Shown piece by piece: positions 32,889 through 42,098 of a stretch of DNA of 64,000 nt. The notes beneath the pieces were generated by a model. It was not told the origin of the DNA. It saw only the letters and a list, made by a program, of their open reading frames with translations, and did no database searches. The stretch comes from Streptomyces sp. NBC_00569. GTDB lineage: Bacteria > Actinomycetota > Actinomycetes > Streptomycetales > Streptomycetaceae. A program made the position numbers and the translations under genes. Positions within the stretch are counted from its first letter, which is position 1. Each line of letters opens with the position of its first letter. The stretch lies in assembly GCF_036345255.1 (NCBI RefSeq), contig NZ_CP107783.1, forward strand, positions 8,549,001-8,613,000, written 5' to 3'.

Positions 32889-34452
32889 GTGCCGTCGCTC
32901 CGTGCTGCTGGGTTCCGATGCGGTGCAGGTCGAGGGCGCCGACCGCCTTGACGCGGATCCGGGTCGCGCCGCCCGGCAGATACGCGAGTGGCACCTCCTC
33001 GATGTCCACGACGTGTACGGTGCCGGGCCGCGCGCCCGCGTCCTCGGCCCGGCCCACGGCTTCGTCGCGCGCCTCGGCGAGCACCGAGTCCCTGCGCCCT
33101 TCGGGGATGTGGAAGACCCGGTCTACCTCGCCGCCGACCTGCGCGATGGCCGCGCCGACCGCGTTCGCGACGCCGAAGTTGCCGGGCCGTCGTACGTCGT
33201 CGAAGCCGGGCAGTGACTCGGGCACCAGGATCGAACCGCCGCCCACGGCCACCACGGGCAGCGGGTCGGCCGAGGTCCGCATCCGGTCGACGCTCTCCGC
33301 GAGCCGGTCGGCGATCCGGTCCAGGGCGCGCGCCACGAAGTCCTCGTCGAGGTGTGCGACCCGCGCCGCGTCCCCGACGTCCGCGCGGCCGGCCGCCACG
33401 GCCAGGTCCGTTGCCGTCAGTGTCGAGCCGCCGAAGACGAGCGCCTCCTCCGTCAGCCGGTAGCCGACCGACCGCGGCCCGGTCTCCCCGTCCGGCGAGA
33501 CCAGCGAACCGCCGCCGATGCCCAGCGAAAGGACGTCAGGGATACGGAAGTTGGTGCGGATGCCCGCCGCCTCGCTCTCGCCCGCGGCCTCCCGCGGGAA
33601 GCCGCCGGCGAGGATCCCCACGTCGGCCGTCGTGCCGCCCACATCGACCACCGCGCAGTCCCCGAGTCCGGACAGGAAGGCCGCGCCGCGCATGGAGTTG
33701 GTGGGGCCCGACGCGAACGTCGCCACCGGATACGTACGGGCGAAGTCCACGTCCATCAGCGTCCCGTCGTTCTGCGACAGGAAGAACGGCGCCGTGATCG
33801 ACACCTCCGCGAGCGCCTTGCCGAACGACTCGACGATGACCGTCGCCAGGTCCCGCAGCGCCGCGTTGATGATCGTGGCGTTCTCGCGGGCGAGCAGGCC
33901 GATCCGGCCGAGCTCGTGCGAGAGCGAGAAGTGCACGCCGTCGCCCAGCTCGCCGCGCAGGATCTCCGCGGCGAGCCGCTCGTCGTCCTCGGCCACCGGT
34001 GAGAAGACCGAGGAGACGGCCACGGATCCGATCCCGCGTGCGGCGATGTCCGCAGCGGTCCGCTTCAGTTCGTCCGGGTCGAGCGGCGACAGCACCCGGC
34101 CGTCGAACTCGCGGCCGCCGTGGCACAGGTAGCCGTGCCCGCCGACCGCGGCCCGCTGCCGGTCGGGCCAGTCCGTCATCGGCGGCAGGGCCGCCGTCGC
34201 CGGCAGGCCGAGGCGCACGGCGGCGACGGGCGCCAGCCGGGCGCCCTCGATGAGGGCGTTGAGGAAGTGGGTCGTGCCGATCATCACCGCGGTGATGGAC
34301 TCGACGGGCGGGTCGAGGGCCCGGACCGCGGCCGTGACCCCGGACGTGATGTCCGGCGTCGTCGGCGACTTGGCCGCCGCGAGGACCCGGTCGTCGTCCC
34401 CGAGGAGGGCGGCGTCGGTATTGGTTCCTCCGACGTCGATGCCGATGCGCAT
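32881..34452 (-). CDS. Hydantoinase/oxoprolinase-family protein HyuA-1
   Basis: 523 residues from ATG 34452 with GGAAG upstream. ASKHA-type ATP-binding: N-terminal IGIDVGGTNTDAALLGDDD, GTTHFLNALIEG, central ALRDLATVIVESFGKAL, phosphate-2 motif CAVVDVGGTTADVGILAGGF, and GIGGGSLVSPDGETGPRSVG. The family cleaves hydantoins or 5-oxoproline-like rings with ATP, often with a second subunit. Here the partner is DUF917-1, translationally coupled. No HyuB subunit is present, so activity probably differs from classical N-methylhydantoinase. Confidence 0.88.
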   Translation of the reverse strand: MRIGIDVGGTNTDAALLGDDDRVLAAAKSPTTPDITSGVTAAVRALDPPVESITAVMIGTTHFLNALIEGARLAPVAAVRLGLPATAALPPMTDWPDRQRAAVGGHGYLCHGGREFDGRVLSPLDPDELKRTAADIAARGIGSVAVSSVFSPVAEDDERLAAEILRGELGDGVHFSLSHELGRIGLLARENATIINAALRDLATVIVESFGKALAEVSITAPFFLSQNDGTLMDVDFARTYPVATFASGPTNSMRGAAFLSGLGDCAVVDVGGTTADVGILAGGFPREAAGESEAAGIRTNFRIPDVLSLGIGGGSLVSPDGETGPRSVGYRLTEEALVFGGSTLTATDLAVAAGRADVGDAARVAHLDEDFVARALDRIADRLAESVDRMRTSADPLPVVAVGGGSILVPESLPGFDDVRRPGNFGVANAVGAAIAQVGGEVDRVFHIPEGRRDSVLAEARDEAVGRAEDAGARPGTVHVVDIEEVPLAYLPGGATRIRVKAVGALDLHRIGTQQHGATAHA

Positions 34453-34507
34453 GTGGTGACTTCCTTCGTGCGTACGTGGACGGTGCGTCCGTGGATCGGT
34501 ACGGGAT

Positions 34508-35914
34508 TCAGTGGGTGGGGGTGGGCAGGGGACCGGCCGCGCCGGACTCGGCCTCGATCTGGGCCGCAGGGCGGGCGGGCTGGGTGAAGGGCAGCTCACG
34601 GACGCCGCGCACGAGGCCGAGCCTGCCGAGGACCACGTAGCCGAGGCCCGCGAGGATCAGTGAGTTGAGCGCCGGGATGCCCCACCACGCGTAGTGGTCG
34701 CTGAACCAGCCGACCAATGAGGAGGCGGTCCACAGGGCGACCGTGGCCGGCACCCAGCTCGGCTCGCTCTCCGGAAGCCGGCCCAAGGCCCGGGAGGCGT
34801 CGAGCTGGGGCCGCCACGTCTTGACCACGAAATACTCGGCGACCATGATCCCGGCGATCGGCGGGGTGAGGACGCCCAGGACCGTCAGGAAGTCCGTGAA
34901 GTGGTCCAGGATCCCGGCCGCCGCGGCGAGGCTGCCGAACACACCGATGCCGACGGTCGTCCCGACCCGGCCGAGGCGCACCTTGAACACGGTCTCCACG
35001 GCACTGATGAGACCGAGCGCGGACGAGTACAGGTTCCAGTTGTTGATCTTCACGGTGGCCGACACCAGGACGATCACGCCGACCACGCCCGAGCTGGACG
35101 TGATGATCGCGATCAGGTCGGAGGACTTCACGGCGTAGGCGAGGAGCACCCCGGCGAGGCCGAGGACGTACTCGCCGAGGGAGATCCCGACCAGGGTCTG
35201 CTTGACGACGTCGCCGGTGGTGCGGTTGAAGCGCGTCATGTCGGGTGTGGTGACGGCGCCGACGATGTACGAGCCCGCGACGATCGTCGCCCCCGTCGCG
35301 ATGGAGATGTGCGCGCCGAACGGCGGCGACGCGACCAGGTCGGTGAAGCTGTGCCGGGAGATCTGCACGGTCATCGCCCACCCGGCGAGTCCCAGGAACA
35401 GGGGGACGGTCACGAACGCCGTCCAGCCCATGGCCCGGAATCCGCGCAGCACCAGGGCGGTGACCGCGAGCCCGCAGATCAGGGACCAGGCCCACAGCGG
35501 GAGGGACGGCATGATCGACTGGAGACCGGCCGCGAACACCGCGGTCTGCACCCCGAACCAGCCGAACAGGCTGACCGCGATGACGAGCCCGATGAGCGTC
35601 GAGCCGTACCGCCCGAACCCGGTCCAGCGCACCAGCATCGAGGTCGCGAGGCCCTCGCGCATCCCGGCGATGCCGACGAAGATGCAGACGACCTCAAGGA
35701 TCACCGAGCCGAGCGTGATCGCCCAGAAGGCGCCCCAGAAGGAGAGCCCGGCGCCGAGCGTCGCGCCGAGGAGGAACTGTGTGAGGTCGGAGAGCGAGCC
35801 GAAGCGCTGCACGGCTACGTTGAACCAGGAGTAGCGGGCCGCGAGCGGCACCCGCTCCAGGGGGTAGTCCTCGTCGGTCTGGTCAGCTGTTGGAGCGTCG
35901 GACGACTTGGGCAT
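34508..35914 (-). CDS. NCS1-family cytosine/allantoin/hydantoin-type permease
   Basis: 468 residues from ATG 35914. Twelve membrane helices with NCS1 features: YSWFNVAVQRFGSLSDLTQF near the N-terminus, LTPPIAGIMVAEYFVVKTW near the C-terminus, GSYIVGAVTTPDMTRFNRT. The family imports cytosine, allantoin, hydantoins or thiamine-like rings with a cation. Set between HyuA-1 and HyuA-2 on the same strand (55 and 87 bp gaps), it is the likely importer for the operon's substrate. Confidence 0.9.
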   Translation of the reverse strand: MPKSSDAPTADQTDEDYPLERVPLAARYSWFNVAVQRFGSLSDLTQFLLGATLGAGLSFWGAFWAITLGSVILEVVCIFVGIAGMREGLATSMLVRWTGFGRYGSTLIGLVIAVSLFGWFGVQTAVFAAGLQSIMPSLPLWAWSLICGLAVTALVLRGFRAMGWTAFVTVPLFLGLAGWAMTVQISRHSFTDLVASPPFGAHISIATGATIVAGSYIVGAVTTPDMTRFNRTTGDVVKQTLVGISLGEYVLGLAGVLLAYAVKSSDLIAIITSSSGVVGVIVLVSATVKINNWNLYSSALGLISAVETVFKVRLGRVGTTVGIGVFGSLAAAAGILDHFTDFLTVLGVLTPPIAGIMVAEYFVVKTWRPQLDASRALGRLPESEPSWVPATVALWTASSLVGWFSDHYAWWGIPALNSLILAGLGYVVLGRLGLVRGVRELPFTQPARPAAQIEAESGAAGPLPTPTH

Positions 35915-36001
35915 GGGGACGGTCCTCGCGTCGAAGAGGGATGGGCGGAATCACGGCAGGGCGAAGCTGAACTGCCGTGCGGGGAAAGGGTGTTGATCAG
36001 G

Positions 36002-37357
36002 TCAGAGCGGTAGTGGCGGCCCGAAGGCCCTGGCCCTCAGGAGCAGCGCGCCCGGCAGGTAGGGCACGGTGAGATCCGGTTCGAGGAGCGTGCGCACACG
36101 ACGGGGATCCGCCCCGGCGCGCACGGCCCCGGCCCGGGCCAGGTCGCGCACCTCGTCCCGTACGGCGTCGAGACGCCGGCCGGGACCGGCCCGCACGATG
36201 CGCTCGTGGTGGCCGCCCACCGGGCTCGCGGCCGCGCCGAACGCGCCCGCGACGCCGCCGTGTTCGGGCCGTACGACATCGCATCCGGCAAGCGCGCGGC
36301 CGGGCACCGCGGCCGCGCCACCGCCGACCAGGACGACGGGGAGCCGGCCGGCGGCCGACTGCATGCGGTCCACCGCCTCCGCCAGGTCGCGGTGTGCCGC
36401 GGCGCCGACGGTGAGCAGTTCGGGGACGCGCAGGCTGACGGGTACGCCGCCGATGCGCCCTCCGGGTCCGGCCTCCTGGGGATAGCCGGCGGTCAACGCG
36501 CCGACTCGGGCCCGGCGTTCGCCGATGTCCGCGACGACGGCGTCCCGTACGCCGCCGAGCAGCCCCGCGCCACGGATCGTGCACGCCGGGCCGGAGCCGA
36601 GGCTCAGGCCGGGCTGGCGGCGCAGGTAGTCCAGGCTCATCAGGGTGCCGTCGTGCCGGGTCACGAGCACGGCGGCGCCCGGCGCGAGCCCGAGCAGGGG
36701 GAGCGCGGCCGTCAGTTCGCCGGCGACGCGCGTCACCAGGAGGCACAGCGCGGCGTCGAGGACCGTCGCGTTCTCGCGCCGCAGCAGCCCGAGCGAGCCG
36801 ATCTCGCCCGACAGGACCACCGGCACGTCGGCGCCCGCCTCGGCCCGCAGGATCTCGGCGGCCTCCCGCTCCTGCGTCCCGTCGGCGGGCGCGAACACGG
36901 CGCTGACCGCGAACGCCTCGGCCCGGCCCGCGAGTTCGGCCCCGAAGCGGGCCACGGCGTCCCGGTCGAGCGGGGCCCCGTCGTGCGGGCCGAGCCCACC
37001 GCCACCGGCCACGTTCGCGGTGCCGGCGCACACGGCGTCGCGCAGCTCGGCCGGCCAGCCGAACAGCGGCCGTACGGTGTCGGCGGCCTCGCCCCCGATG
37101 CGCAGCACCCCCACATGGGCGAGGCCCGCGCGCTCCGCCAGGGCCCGGTCGGCGATCCGCAGCCCCACGGCGAGCTGCGTGGCGCGCGCCCGCGGCTCGC
37201 GGGGCAGCGCCTCGACAGCGGCGACGAGCGAACCGACGGCGTCGCCGGGCAGAGACGGCACCTTCACCGACCGGACCGCCCGACCGCCGCCCGTACCGTC
37301 CCCGTCCAGCAGGACGGCATCCGTGCTGGTGGGGCCCACATCCACACCGATGATCAT
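36002..37357 (-). CDS. Degenerate hydantoinase/oxoprolinase paralogue HyuA-2
   Basis: 451 residues from ATG 37357, whose first bases overlap the scar ORF stop. Clearly homologous to HyuA-1 (RRENATVLDAALCLLVTRVA, TRHDGTLMSLDYLRRQPGLS, GSGPACTIRGAGLLGGVRDA) but about 70 residues shorter and missing key parts: the N-terminal loop reads IIGVDVGPTSTDAVL and the DVGGTTADVG phosphate-2 motif has become VVADIGERRARVGAL. ATP hydrolysis is therefore doubtful; a structural or regulatory role, or decay, is possible. The reading frame is intact. Confidence 0.82.
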   Translation of the reverse strand: MIIGVDVGPTSTDAVLLDGDGTGGGRAVRSVKVPSLPGDAVGSLVAAVEALPREPRARATQLAVGLRIADRALAERAGLAHVGVLRIGGEAADTVRPLFGWPAELRDAVCAGTANVAGGGGLGPHDGAPLDRDAVARFGAELAGRAEAFAVSAVFAPADGTQEREAAEILRAEAGADVPVVLSGEIGSLGLLRRENATVLDAALCLLVTRVAGELTAALPLLGLAPGAAVLVTRHDGTLMSLDYLRRQPGLSLGSGPACTIRGAGLLGGVRDAVVADIGERRARVGALTAGYPQEAGPGGRIGGVPVSLRVPELLTVGAAAHRDLAEAVDRMQSAAGRLPVVLVGGGAAAVPGRALAGCDVVRPEHGGVAGAFGAAASPVGGHHERIVRAGPGRRLDAVRDEVRDLARAGAVRAGADPRRVRTLLEPDLTVPYLPGALLLRARAFGPPLPL

Positions 37358-37536
37358 GGCGTGGCCCCCCTCGCCGGCCCGTGCACCCCGAACGCGGCGG
37401 GCGCGGCGCTAGACAGACGGGCCTCCGTGTGCCGGACCGGTGCGGAGGGCGGCGCGGCAAGCCGCGTCGGCGGTCGGTGCGTGAGCCGCTTCGTCGGGGT
37501 GGCCCAGCGGGACTGCTCGTCGGTGCTGGTGATCAC
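37354..37536 (-). pseudogene. Deletion scar fusing hyuA start to DUF917 end
   Basis: A 60-codon frame from GTG 37536 to TGA 37354. It begins VITSTD, like the HyuA-2 N-terminus with seven codons missing, and ends HTEARLSSAAPAAFGVHGPA then RGATP, which matches the end of DUF917-2 (YSEAGLRLAGPAAFGVHGLT, then REVTP). Both edges use the same stop-start overlap as real gene junctions here (GTGATCA, ATGATCA). It is best read as what remains of an extra hyuA-DUF917 pair after internal deletion. Confidence 0.75.
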
Positions 37537-38540
37537 GGCGTGACCTCCCTCGTCAGCCCGTGCACCCCGAACGCGGCGGGGCCGGCGAGGCGCAGGCCGG
37601 CCTCCGAGTACCAGATCGGCGCCGACGCAAGGGTGACGAGGCGCACCCGCAGCCCGTACCTGACCTCTTCCACAGGCACCGCCCAGCCCGTCCGCACGTC
37701 GACAAGAGCGATCACGTCGGGCACCAGCGCCAGCGCCCTGCCGTCCTCGACCGCCGCGACGAACTCGCTGCGGGCCTCGATCCGTACGAGGCGTCCCGCG
37801 TCGGCGCCGGTGCCCTCCAGGAGCACGCGTGTCGCGTCCTCGCCGGTCCGCCGTACGGACGACACCTTGCCGGTCAGGACCGGCGGGGTCCCCTCGCCGC
37901 GCCCGACGTCGACGGCCCGCGTCACCGAGCCCGCGACCGCGTGCCGGGCGGCCTGCCCGGCCGTCAGCGGGTACTCGGACGACGCGGCGTGCCCGCCGAA
38001 CGTCGCGACCACGGCCCGCGCCAGTTCCTCCAGCCAAGGGCCGTCGACATGGTCGAGGACGACGGTGCGGCCGTACTCGTCCGCGAGCACGGTCGGGCCC
38101 GGCCGGAGCCCGGCCAGTTCGAGGACGTTCTGGTCCATGCGCGGGAACGCCCGGCCCATGGCGTCGGCGTCGAGCAACGGCAGCCCCAGCCGGGCCGCCC
38201 AGGCGACGGCCGTGCAGCCGTTGAGCCCGCCGATCTCAGAGATGAGGACGGCGGCGACCGGCACGCCGTGCAGCGCCTCGACGCGCTCCCGCATCCGTGC
38301 GGGCTCGCCCCGGCTGCCGATGCGCTCCTCGGCGACGGCGGGCGAGCCGATCAGACCGACCGGCATGACGAACGCGTCCTCAGGCAGCTCGCCGGCCGCC
38401 ACGACCTCTACGGGCCCGCACTCCTCGATGGCCTGCTCGGCCACGGGGCACGTCACGGCGGCGGGGCCACCGCCGCCTCCCGAACCCAGGACGGCACAGC
38501 CCCGCGCGAAGTCGGCGAGCACTTCGGCGTCCATCTGCAT
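37533..38540 (-). CDS. DUF917 protein 2
   Basis: 335 residues from ATG 38540 (ATG 38534 also possible). Same family as DUF917-1: ARGCAVLGSGGGGGPAAV, SEIGGLNGCTAVAWAARLGL, the DADAMGRAFPRMDQNVLELA signature, and PDVIALVDVRTGWAVPVEEV. By eye about one third identical to DUF917-1. First gene of the leftward operon, 89 bp from the divergent PucR-type regulator. Its stop overlaps the scar ORF's GTG by four bases. Confidence 0.85.
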   Translation of the reverse strand: MQMDAEVLADFARGCAVLGSGGGGGPAAVTCPVAEQAIEECGPVEVVAAGELPEDAFVMPVGLIGSPAVAEERIGSRGEPARMRERVEALHGVPVAAVLISEIGGLNGCTAVAWAARLGLPLLDADAMGRAFPRMDQNVLELAGLRPGPTVLADEYGRTVVLDHVDGPWLEELARAVVATFGGHAASSEYPLTAGQAARHAVAGSVTRAVDVGRGEGTPPVLTGKVSSVRRTGEDATRVLLEGTGADAGRLVRIEARSEFVAAVEDGRALALVPDVIALVDVRTGWAVPVEEVRYGLRVRLVTLASAPIWYSEAGLRLAGPAAFGVHGLTREVTP

Positions 38541-38629
38541 ACGGCTCAGAGTACGAGCCCGCACGCGCCCACCAATGGGCCGGAAGCACACACCTTGGCA
38601 GCACGATGTGCCTCCAGCACAATGGCCGT

Positions 38630-40093
38630 ATGCCGCGCCTCGTCGACCTGCTCAGCGCACCCGGCCTCGACACGCTCCGCCCGCTCGCGGGCCCTCTCGA
38701 CGCCACCGAGGTCACCGGCATCCGCCTGGAACCCCGCGCCGACGGACTCGCGGCCGTCCCCGCGGGCACGGTCGCCGTGCTCCTCGCGCCCTTGCCGGAC
38801 CACCTCCTCGACGTGGCCGTGCGGGATGCCGCGGCGGCCGGCGCCGCGGCGCTCGTCCTTCCGGGCGGTGAACAGGCGGCGGGTGACATCGCCGTACACG
38901 CTCTCGCGGAGCGCGGCCGGATCGCCGTCCTGACCACGGACGGAGACCTCGCGGCCCTGGTCGTGGCCGTCGACCGCGCCGTCGCGGGAGACTCCGCCGA
39001 CGCCCTAGCCCGGATCGGGGCAGCCGCCCGCGAACTGCCCTCCGCCGCGGGCGACCCGGAACGGGCCGCCGCGATTGCCGCCCGCCTGCTCGGCACACCC
39101 GTCGAGCGCCGCGCCGCCGGCCCCGGGGAGGAGGGCGCATCGGCCGCCGGACCCGACGGCGAGGTGCGCCTCGCCGCGGCCGCACAGCCCGGTCACCCGG
39201 GCACCGCCGTCCGCTCCGTCCTGGCGCTGGCCGCGCTCACGGCGGCGGGCGGCGGACACGGCGACGTCCCCGTGCGCTCCCGCGGCCACCTCCTCGCCGA
39301 ACTCCTCGTCGCCCCGCAGGACCAGACCGCCCGCGTGGCCGCCCGCGGCCGGACCATCGGCCTCCCCGTCGACGGCCGCCACATCGCCCTGCGGATCGAA
39401 GCCGCGGCGCTGCCCGCCGCGGACCGCTACCGGCTCCTCGACACCGTCCTGCCCAGGACACTGACCGATGTACGTCAGCACGCCGACGGCCACGTCCCCG
39501 ACGGCGTCCACTGGAACGCCGCCCTCGTCGACGACGCGCTCGTCCTGCTCGGCACCTGGCCCACCGACCCCGGCGCCCCGGGCCGCCGCACGGCGCTCGC
39601 CCTGGCCCGCCGCGCCGTCGACCGGCTGCGCCGACTGCACCCCGAGGCGGACCTGCGCGGCGGCGTCGGCGCCCCGCACCGCGGCCCCCTCGGCATCCGC
39701 ACCTCGGCCCGTGAGGCCAGGGCCGCCCTCCTCAAGCCCACCGTCGACACCGCCCCCGTCACGGCGCACGACGCCGCGGGCCTCGACCGCATGCTCCTGG
39801 AGTGGTACGCCTCGGACACCGCTCGCGAAGCCGTGGACGAACTCCTCGCGCCCGTCACGGAGTTGGGCCCGGACCGCGCCGACCCGCTGCTGCGCACGCT
39901 GCAGGCCTACCTCGACCACAACAACTCGCCGGCCCGCTCCGCCGAGGAGCTCCATCTGCACCGCAACGCGGTCGGCGCCCGCATCCGCCGCATCACGGAC
40001 CTCACGGGCGCCGACCTCACCGATCCCGAAACCAGGCTGGCCCTCCAACTGGCCTGCCGCGCACGCCTGTCGGCCCCGCCGGGCCCTGCGTGA
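38630..40093 (+). CDS. PucR-family transcriptional regulator
   Basis: 487 residues from ATG 38630. The C-terminus is a PucR helix-turn-helix: LLRTLQAYLDHNNSPARSAE then ELHLHRNAVGARIRRITDLT and DPETRLALQLACRARL. The N-terminal ~120 residues resemble the PucR/purine-catabolism ligand domain (TVAVLLAPLPDHLLDVAVRD). PucR-type activators control purine, allantoin and related ring-nitrogen catabolism. Its divergent position from DUF917-2 makes it the probable regulator of the DUF917/HyuA/NCS1 operon. Confidence 0.9.
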   Translation: MPRLVDLLSAPGLDTLRPLAGPLDATEVTGIRLEPRADGLAAVPAGTVAVLLAPLPDHLLDVAVRDAAAAGAAALVLPGGEQAAGDIAVHALAERGRIAVLTTDGDLAALVVAVDRAVAGDSADALARIGAAARELPSAAGDPERAAAIAARLLGTPVERRAAGPGEEGASAAGPDGEVRLAAAAQPGHPGTAVRSVLALAALTAAGGGHGDVPVRSRGHLLAELLVAPQDQTARVAARGRTIGLPVDGRHIALRIEAAALPAADRYRLLDTVLPRTLTDVRQHADGHVPDGVHWNAALVDDALVLLGTWPTDPGAPGRRTALALARRAVDRLRRLHPEADLRGGVGAPHRGPLGIRTSAREARAALLKPTVDTAPVTAHDAAGLDRMLLEWYASDTAREAVDELLAPVTELGPDRADPLLRTLQAYLDHNNSPARSAEELHLHRNAVGARIRRITDLTGADLTDPETRLALQLACRARLSAPPGPA

Positions 40094-40102
40094 CCTCCGT
40101 CC

Positions 40103-41494
40103 CTAAGGGGTCCCGGGCCGGGTCGGATCCGATGTCGAACTGCCCTTGACGTGCTCCGTCACCATCGCGTGCACTTCTTCCGGCGTCAGATACGCATCCG
40201 TCTTCTCGAAGTCCTTCAGGGTCGCGGGCCGCTCCGACTGGAACCCCGTGCGCACGAAGTCGTCGCCGGCGACCGCGTTGAGCCCCCAGTTCGCCGCCGT
40301 GCGGAAGCGGGCCGTCACGGTGCGCAGCGCACCCAGGTGGTAGGCGCGGGCGACGAACTGGGCGGGCAGCCCGGTCAGCTGCACACCCATCGGCTTGGAC
40401 ACCGCCTGAATGCCGCCCAGGTCCACCACGAGCCCCAGGTCCTTGTGCCGGTACGGCGTCAGCTTCTGACCGTGCAGCGCGGCGGCCACGTTCTTCGCGG
40501 CGGCCCAGCCCTGCCGCATGGCGTGCTGGGCGGTCGGCGGGCAGATCGCCTCGGCGCCCTTCTCGAGGTCGGGCACGGCGGCCGCGTCACCGAGCGCGAA
40601 CACGCCGTCGAACCCCGGCACCATCAGATCGGGCTCGACCACGAGCCGGCCACGGTTCGTCTTCGCGCCGAGCGTCGCGATGAGCGGACTCGGCGCGACA
40701 CCCGCCGTCCAGATCAGCGTGCGGCACGGCAGCACCCGGCCGTCCGTGAGCGTCACGGTGTCCTCGGTCACCTTCTCCACGGACACCCCGAGCGACACGT
40801 GCAGCCCGCGCCGCTCCACGATCGACAGGGCCTTCTCGCCGAGCCGGTCACCGAGTTCGGGCATCAACTTGGGCGCGATGTCGACGAGGTGCCACTTGAT
40901 CTGCTCCGGGTCGAGCCCCCGAAGTCGCTTGGCTGCGGCGGTGGTCAGGCGCTGCAGATAGGCGGCCGTCTCCGTACCGGCGTACCCGCCGCCCACCACC
41001 ACGAACTGCAGCCGCGACTCCCGCTCGGCGGGGTCGGTGCTGGCCGCGGCCAGGTCGAGCTGCGAGATGACGTGGTCGCGGATCCAGGCCGCCTCCGCCA
41101 GCGTCTTCACGCCGACCGCGTACTGGTCCACGCCGGGGATGTCGAACTGCCGCGTGACGCTGCCCGGGGTCAGGACGAGGTAGTCGTAGCGCTCCACCAC
41201 CGTCTCGCCGTTGATCTTCCGCACGACGACGGCCTTCGCCTCGGGGTCCACGCCCACCGCGCCGCCCGGCACGATGCCGGTGTGCCGCAGCATGCGGCGC
41301 AGCGGCACCGCGACCGACTGCGGAGTGAGCACGCCCGAGGCGACTTGGGGGAGCAGCGGCAGGTACAGCTGATGGTCGAACGGACTGACCAGCCTCAGCT
41401 GTGCCTCGCCCGGCTTGAGGATCTTCTCCAGCTTGTGCGCGCACTCCATGCCGGCGAATCCGCCGCCGACGATCAGGATCCGAGGAGTTGCCAT
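40103..41494 (-). CDS. ndh: Type II NADH dehydrogenase (NDH-2)
   Basis: 463 residues from ATG 41494 with GGAGAG seven bases upstream. FAD-binding ILIVGGGFAGMECAHKLEKI, NADH-binding FVVVGGGYAGTETAAYLQRL, FDHQLYLPLLPQVASGVL, ATG/GD motif FALGDAAAVPDLEKG, and AICPPTAQHAMRQG near the quinone site. NDH-2 oxidises NADH and reduces menaquinone at the inner membrane face without pumping protons. The C-terminal tail is long and hydrophilic. Ends ten bases after the convergent PucR stop. Confidence 0.9.
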   Translation of the reverse strand: MATPRILIVGGGFAGMECAHKLEKILKPGEAQLRLVSPFDHQLYLPLLPQVASGVLTPQSVAVPLRRMLRHTGIVPGGAVGVDPEAKAVVVRKINGETVVERYDYLVLTPGSVTRQFDIPGVDQYAVGVKTLAEAAWIRDHVISQLDLAAASTDPAERESRLQFVVVGGGYAGTETAAYLQRLTTAAAKRLRGLDPEQIKWHLVDIAPKLMPELGDRLGEKALSIVERRGLHVSLGVSVEKVTEDTVTLTDGRVLPCRTLIWTAGVAPSPLIATLGAKTNRGRLVVEPDLMVPGFDGVFALGDAAAVPDLEKGAEAICPPTAQHAMRQGWAAAKNVAAALHGQKLTPYRHKDLGLVVDLGGIQAVSKPMGVQLTGLPAQFVARAYHLGALRTVTARFRTAANWGLNAVAGDDFVRTGFQSERPATLKDFEKTDAYLTPEEVHAMVTEHVKGSSTSDPTRPGTP

Positions 41495-41632
41495 GGGATG
41501 TCTCTCCTGGGTCGGGCTCATCCGGACGCGAAGGGGCCGCTCTGCGGCCGTCCCGCTCATCCTCTTCCGCGCGCAGGTGCCACGCACGCCGAACGGGTCC
41601 TTCCGCTCGCGTGTACCCAGGAACCCGCTCCC

Positions 41633-42019
41633 TCAAGGCCGGTAGCGCAACGGATGGTCCTCGGGCACTTCCGTGACCACGATGCGCACGCCGTCCGGGT
41701 CCGAGATCCACATCTCGATCAGCCCCCACGGCTCCTGGACCGGAGGCCGGAGCACCTCGACGCCGCGCGCCGCCAGCTCCTCGTGGGCGGCCGCCGCGTC
41801 CGCGACCTGGAGCCACAGCTGGAGCCCGGGCGACGGCGGTGCCTCCGAGTGGCCCGACACCTCCAGGAAGCCGCCGCCGAGGAAGTAGACGGTCCCGCGC
41901 TCGGGACCCGTCCCGAACTCCCGGTACACGGCAAGACCGAGCGCCTCACCGTAGAAGGCCCGCGACCGCTCCGGGTCGGTGGGGCGAAGAAGCGTCCTGC
42001 TGCTCAGTACGTGAACCAT
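41633..42019 (-). CDS. VOC-family (glyoxalase-like) protein
   Basis: 128 residues from ATG 42019. Two beta-alpha-beta-beta-beta units: LSSRTLLRPTDPERSRAFYG with GTVYFLGGGFLEVSG, then HEELAARGVEVLRPPVQEPW and MWISDPDGVRIVVTEVPED. Single-domain VOC proteins include glyoxalases, fosfomycin/bleomycin-resistance proteins and dioxygenases; metal ligands are not all evident, so function is open. Divergent from the GNAT gene 79 bp away. Confidence 0.85.
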   Translation of the reverse strand: MVHVLSSRTLLRPTDPERSRAFYGEALGLAVYREFGTGPERGTVYFLGGGFLEVSGHSEAPPSPGLQLWLQVADAAAAHEELAARGVEVLRPPVQEPWGLIEMWISDPDGVRIVVTEVPEDHPLRYRP

Positions 42020-42098
42020 GGCAACGCAGCGTAGAGGCTCGGCGTTAGGCTCGACGGCGCCCGCGCCGACAGTCGCGCACGAGATCGGAGACCGTCCC

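Noticed and set aside
36206..38933. Plus-strand frames over the HyuA-2/DUF917-2 region
   Set aside because: They are complements of well-supported minus-strand genes and lack family features.
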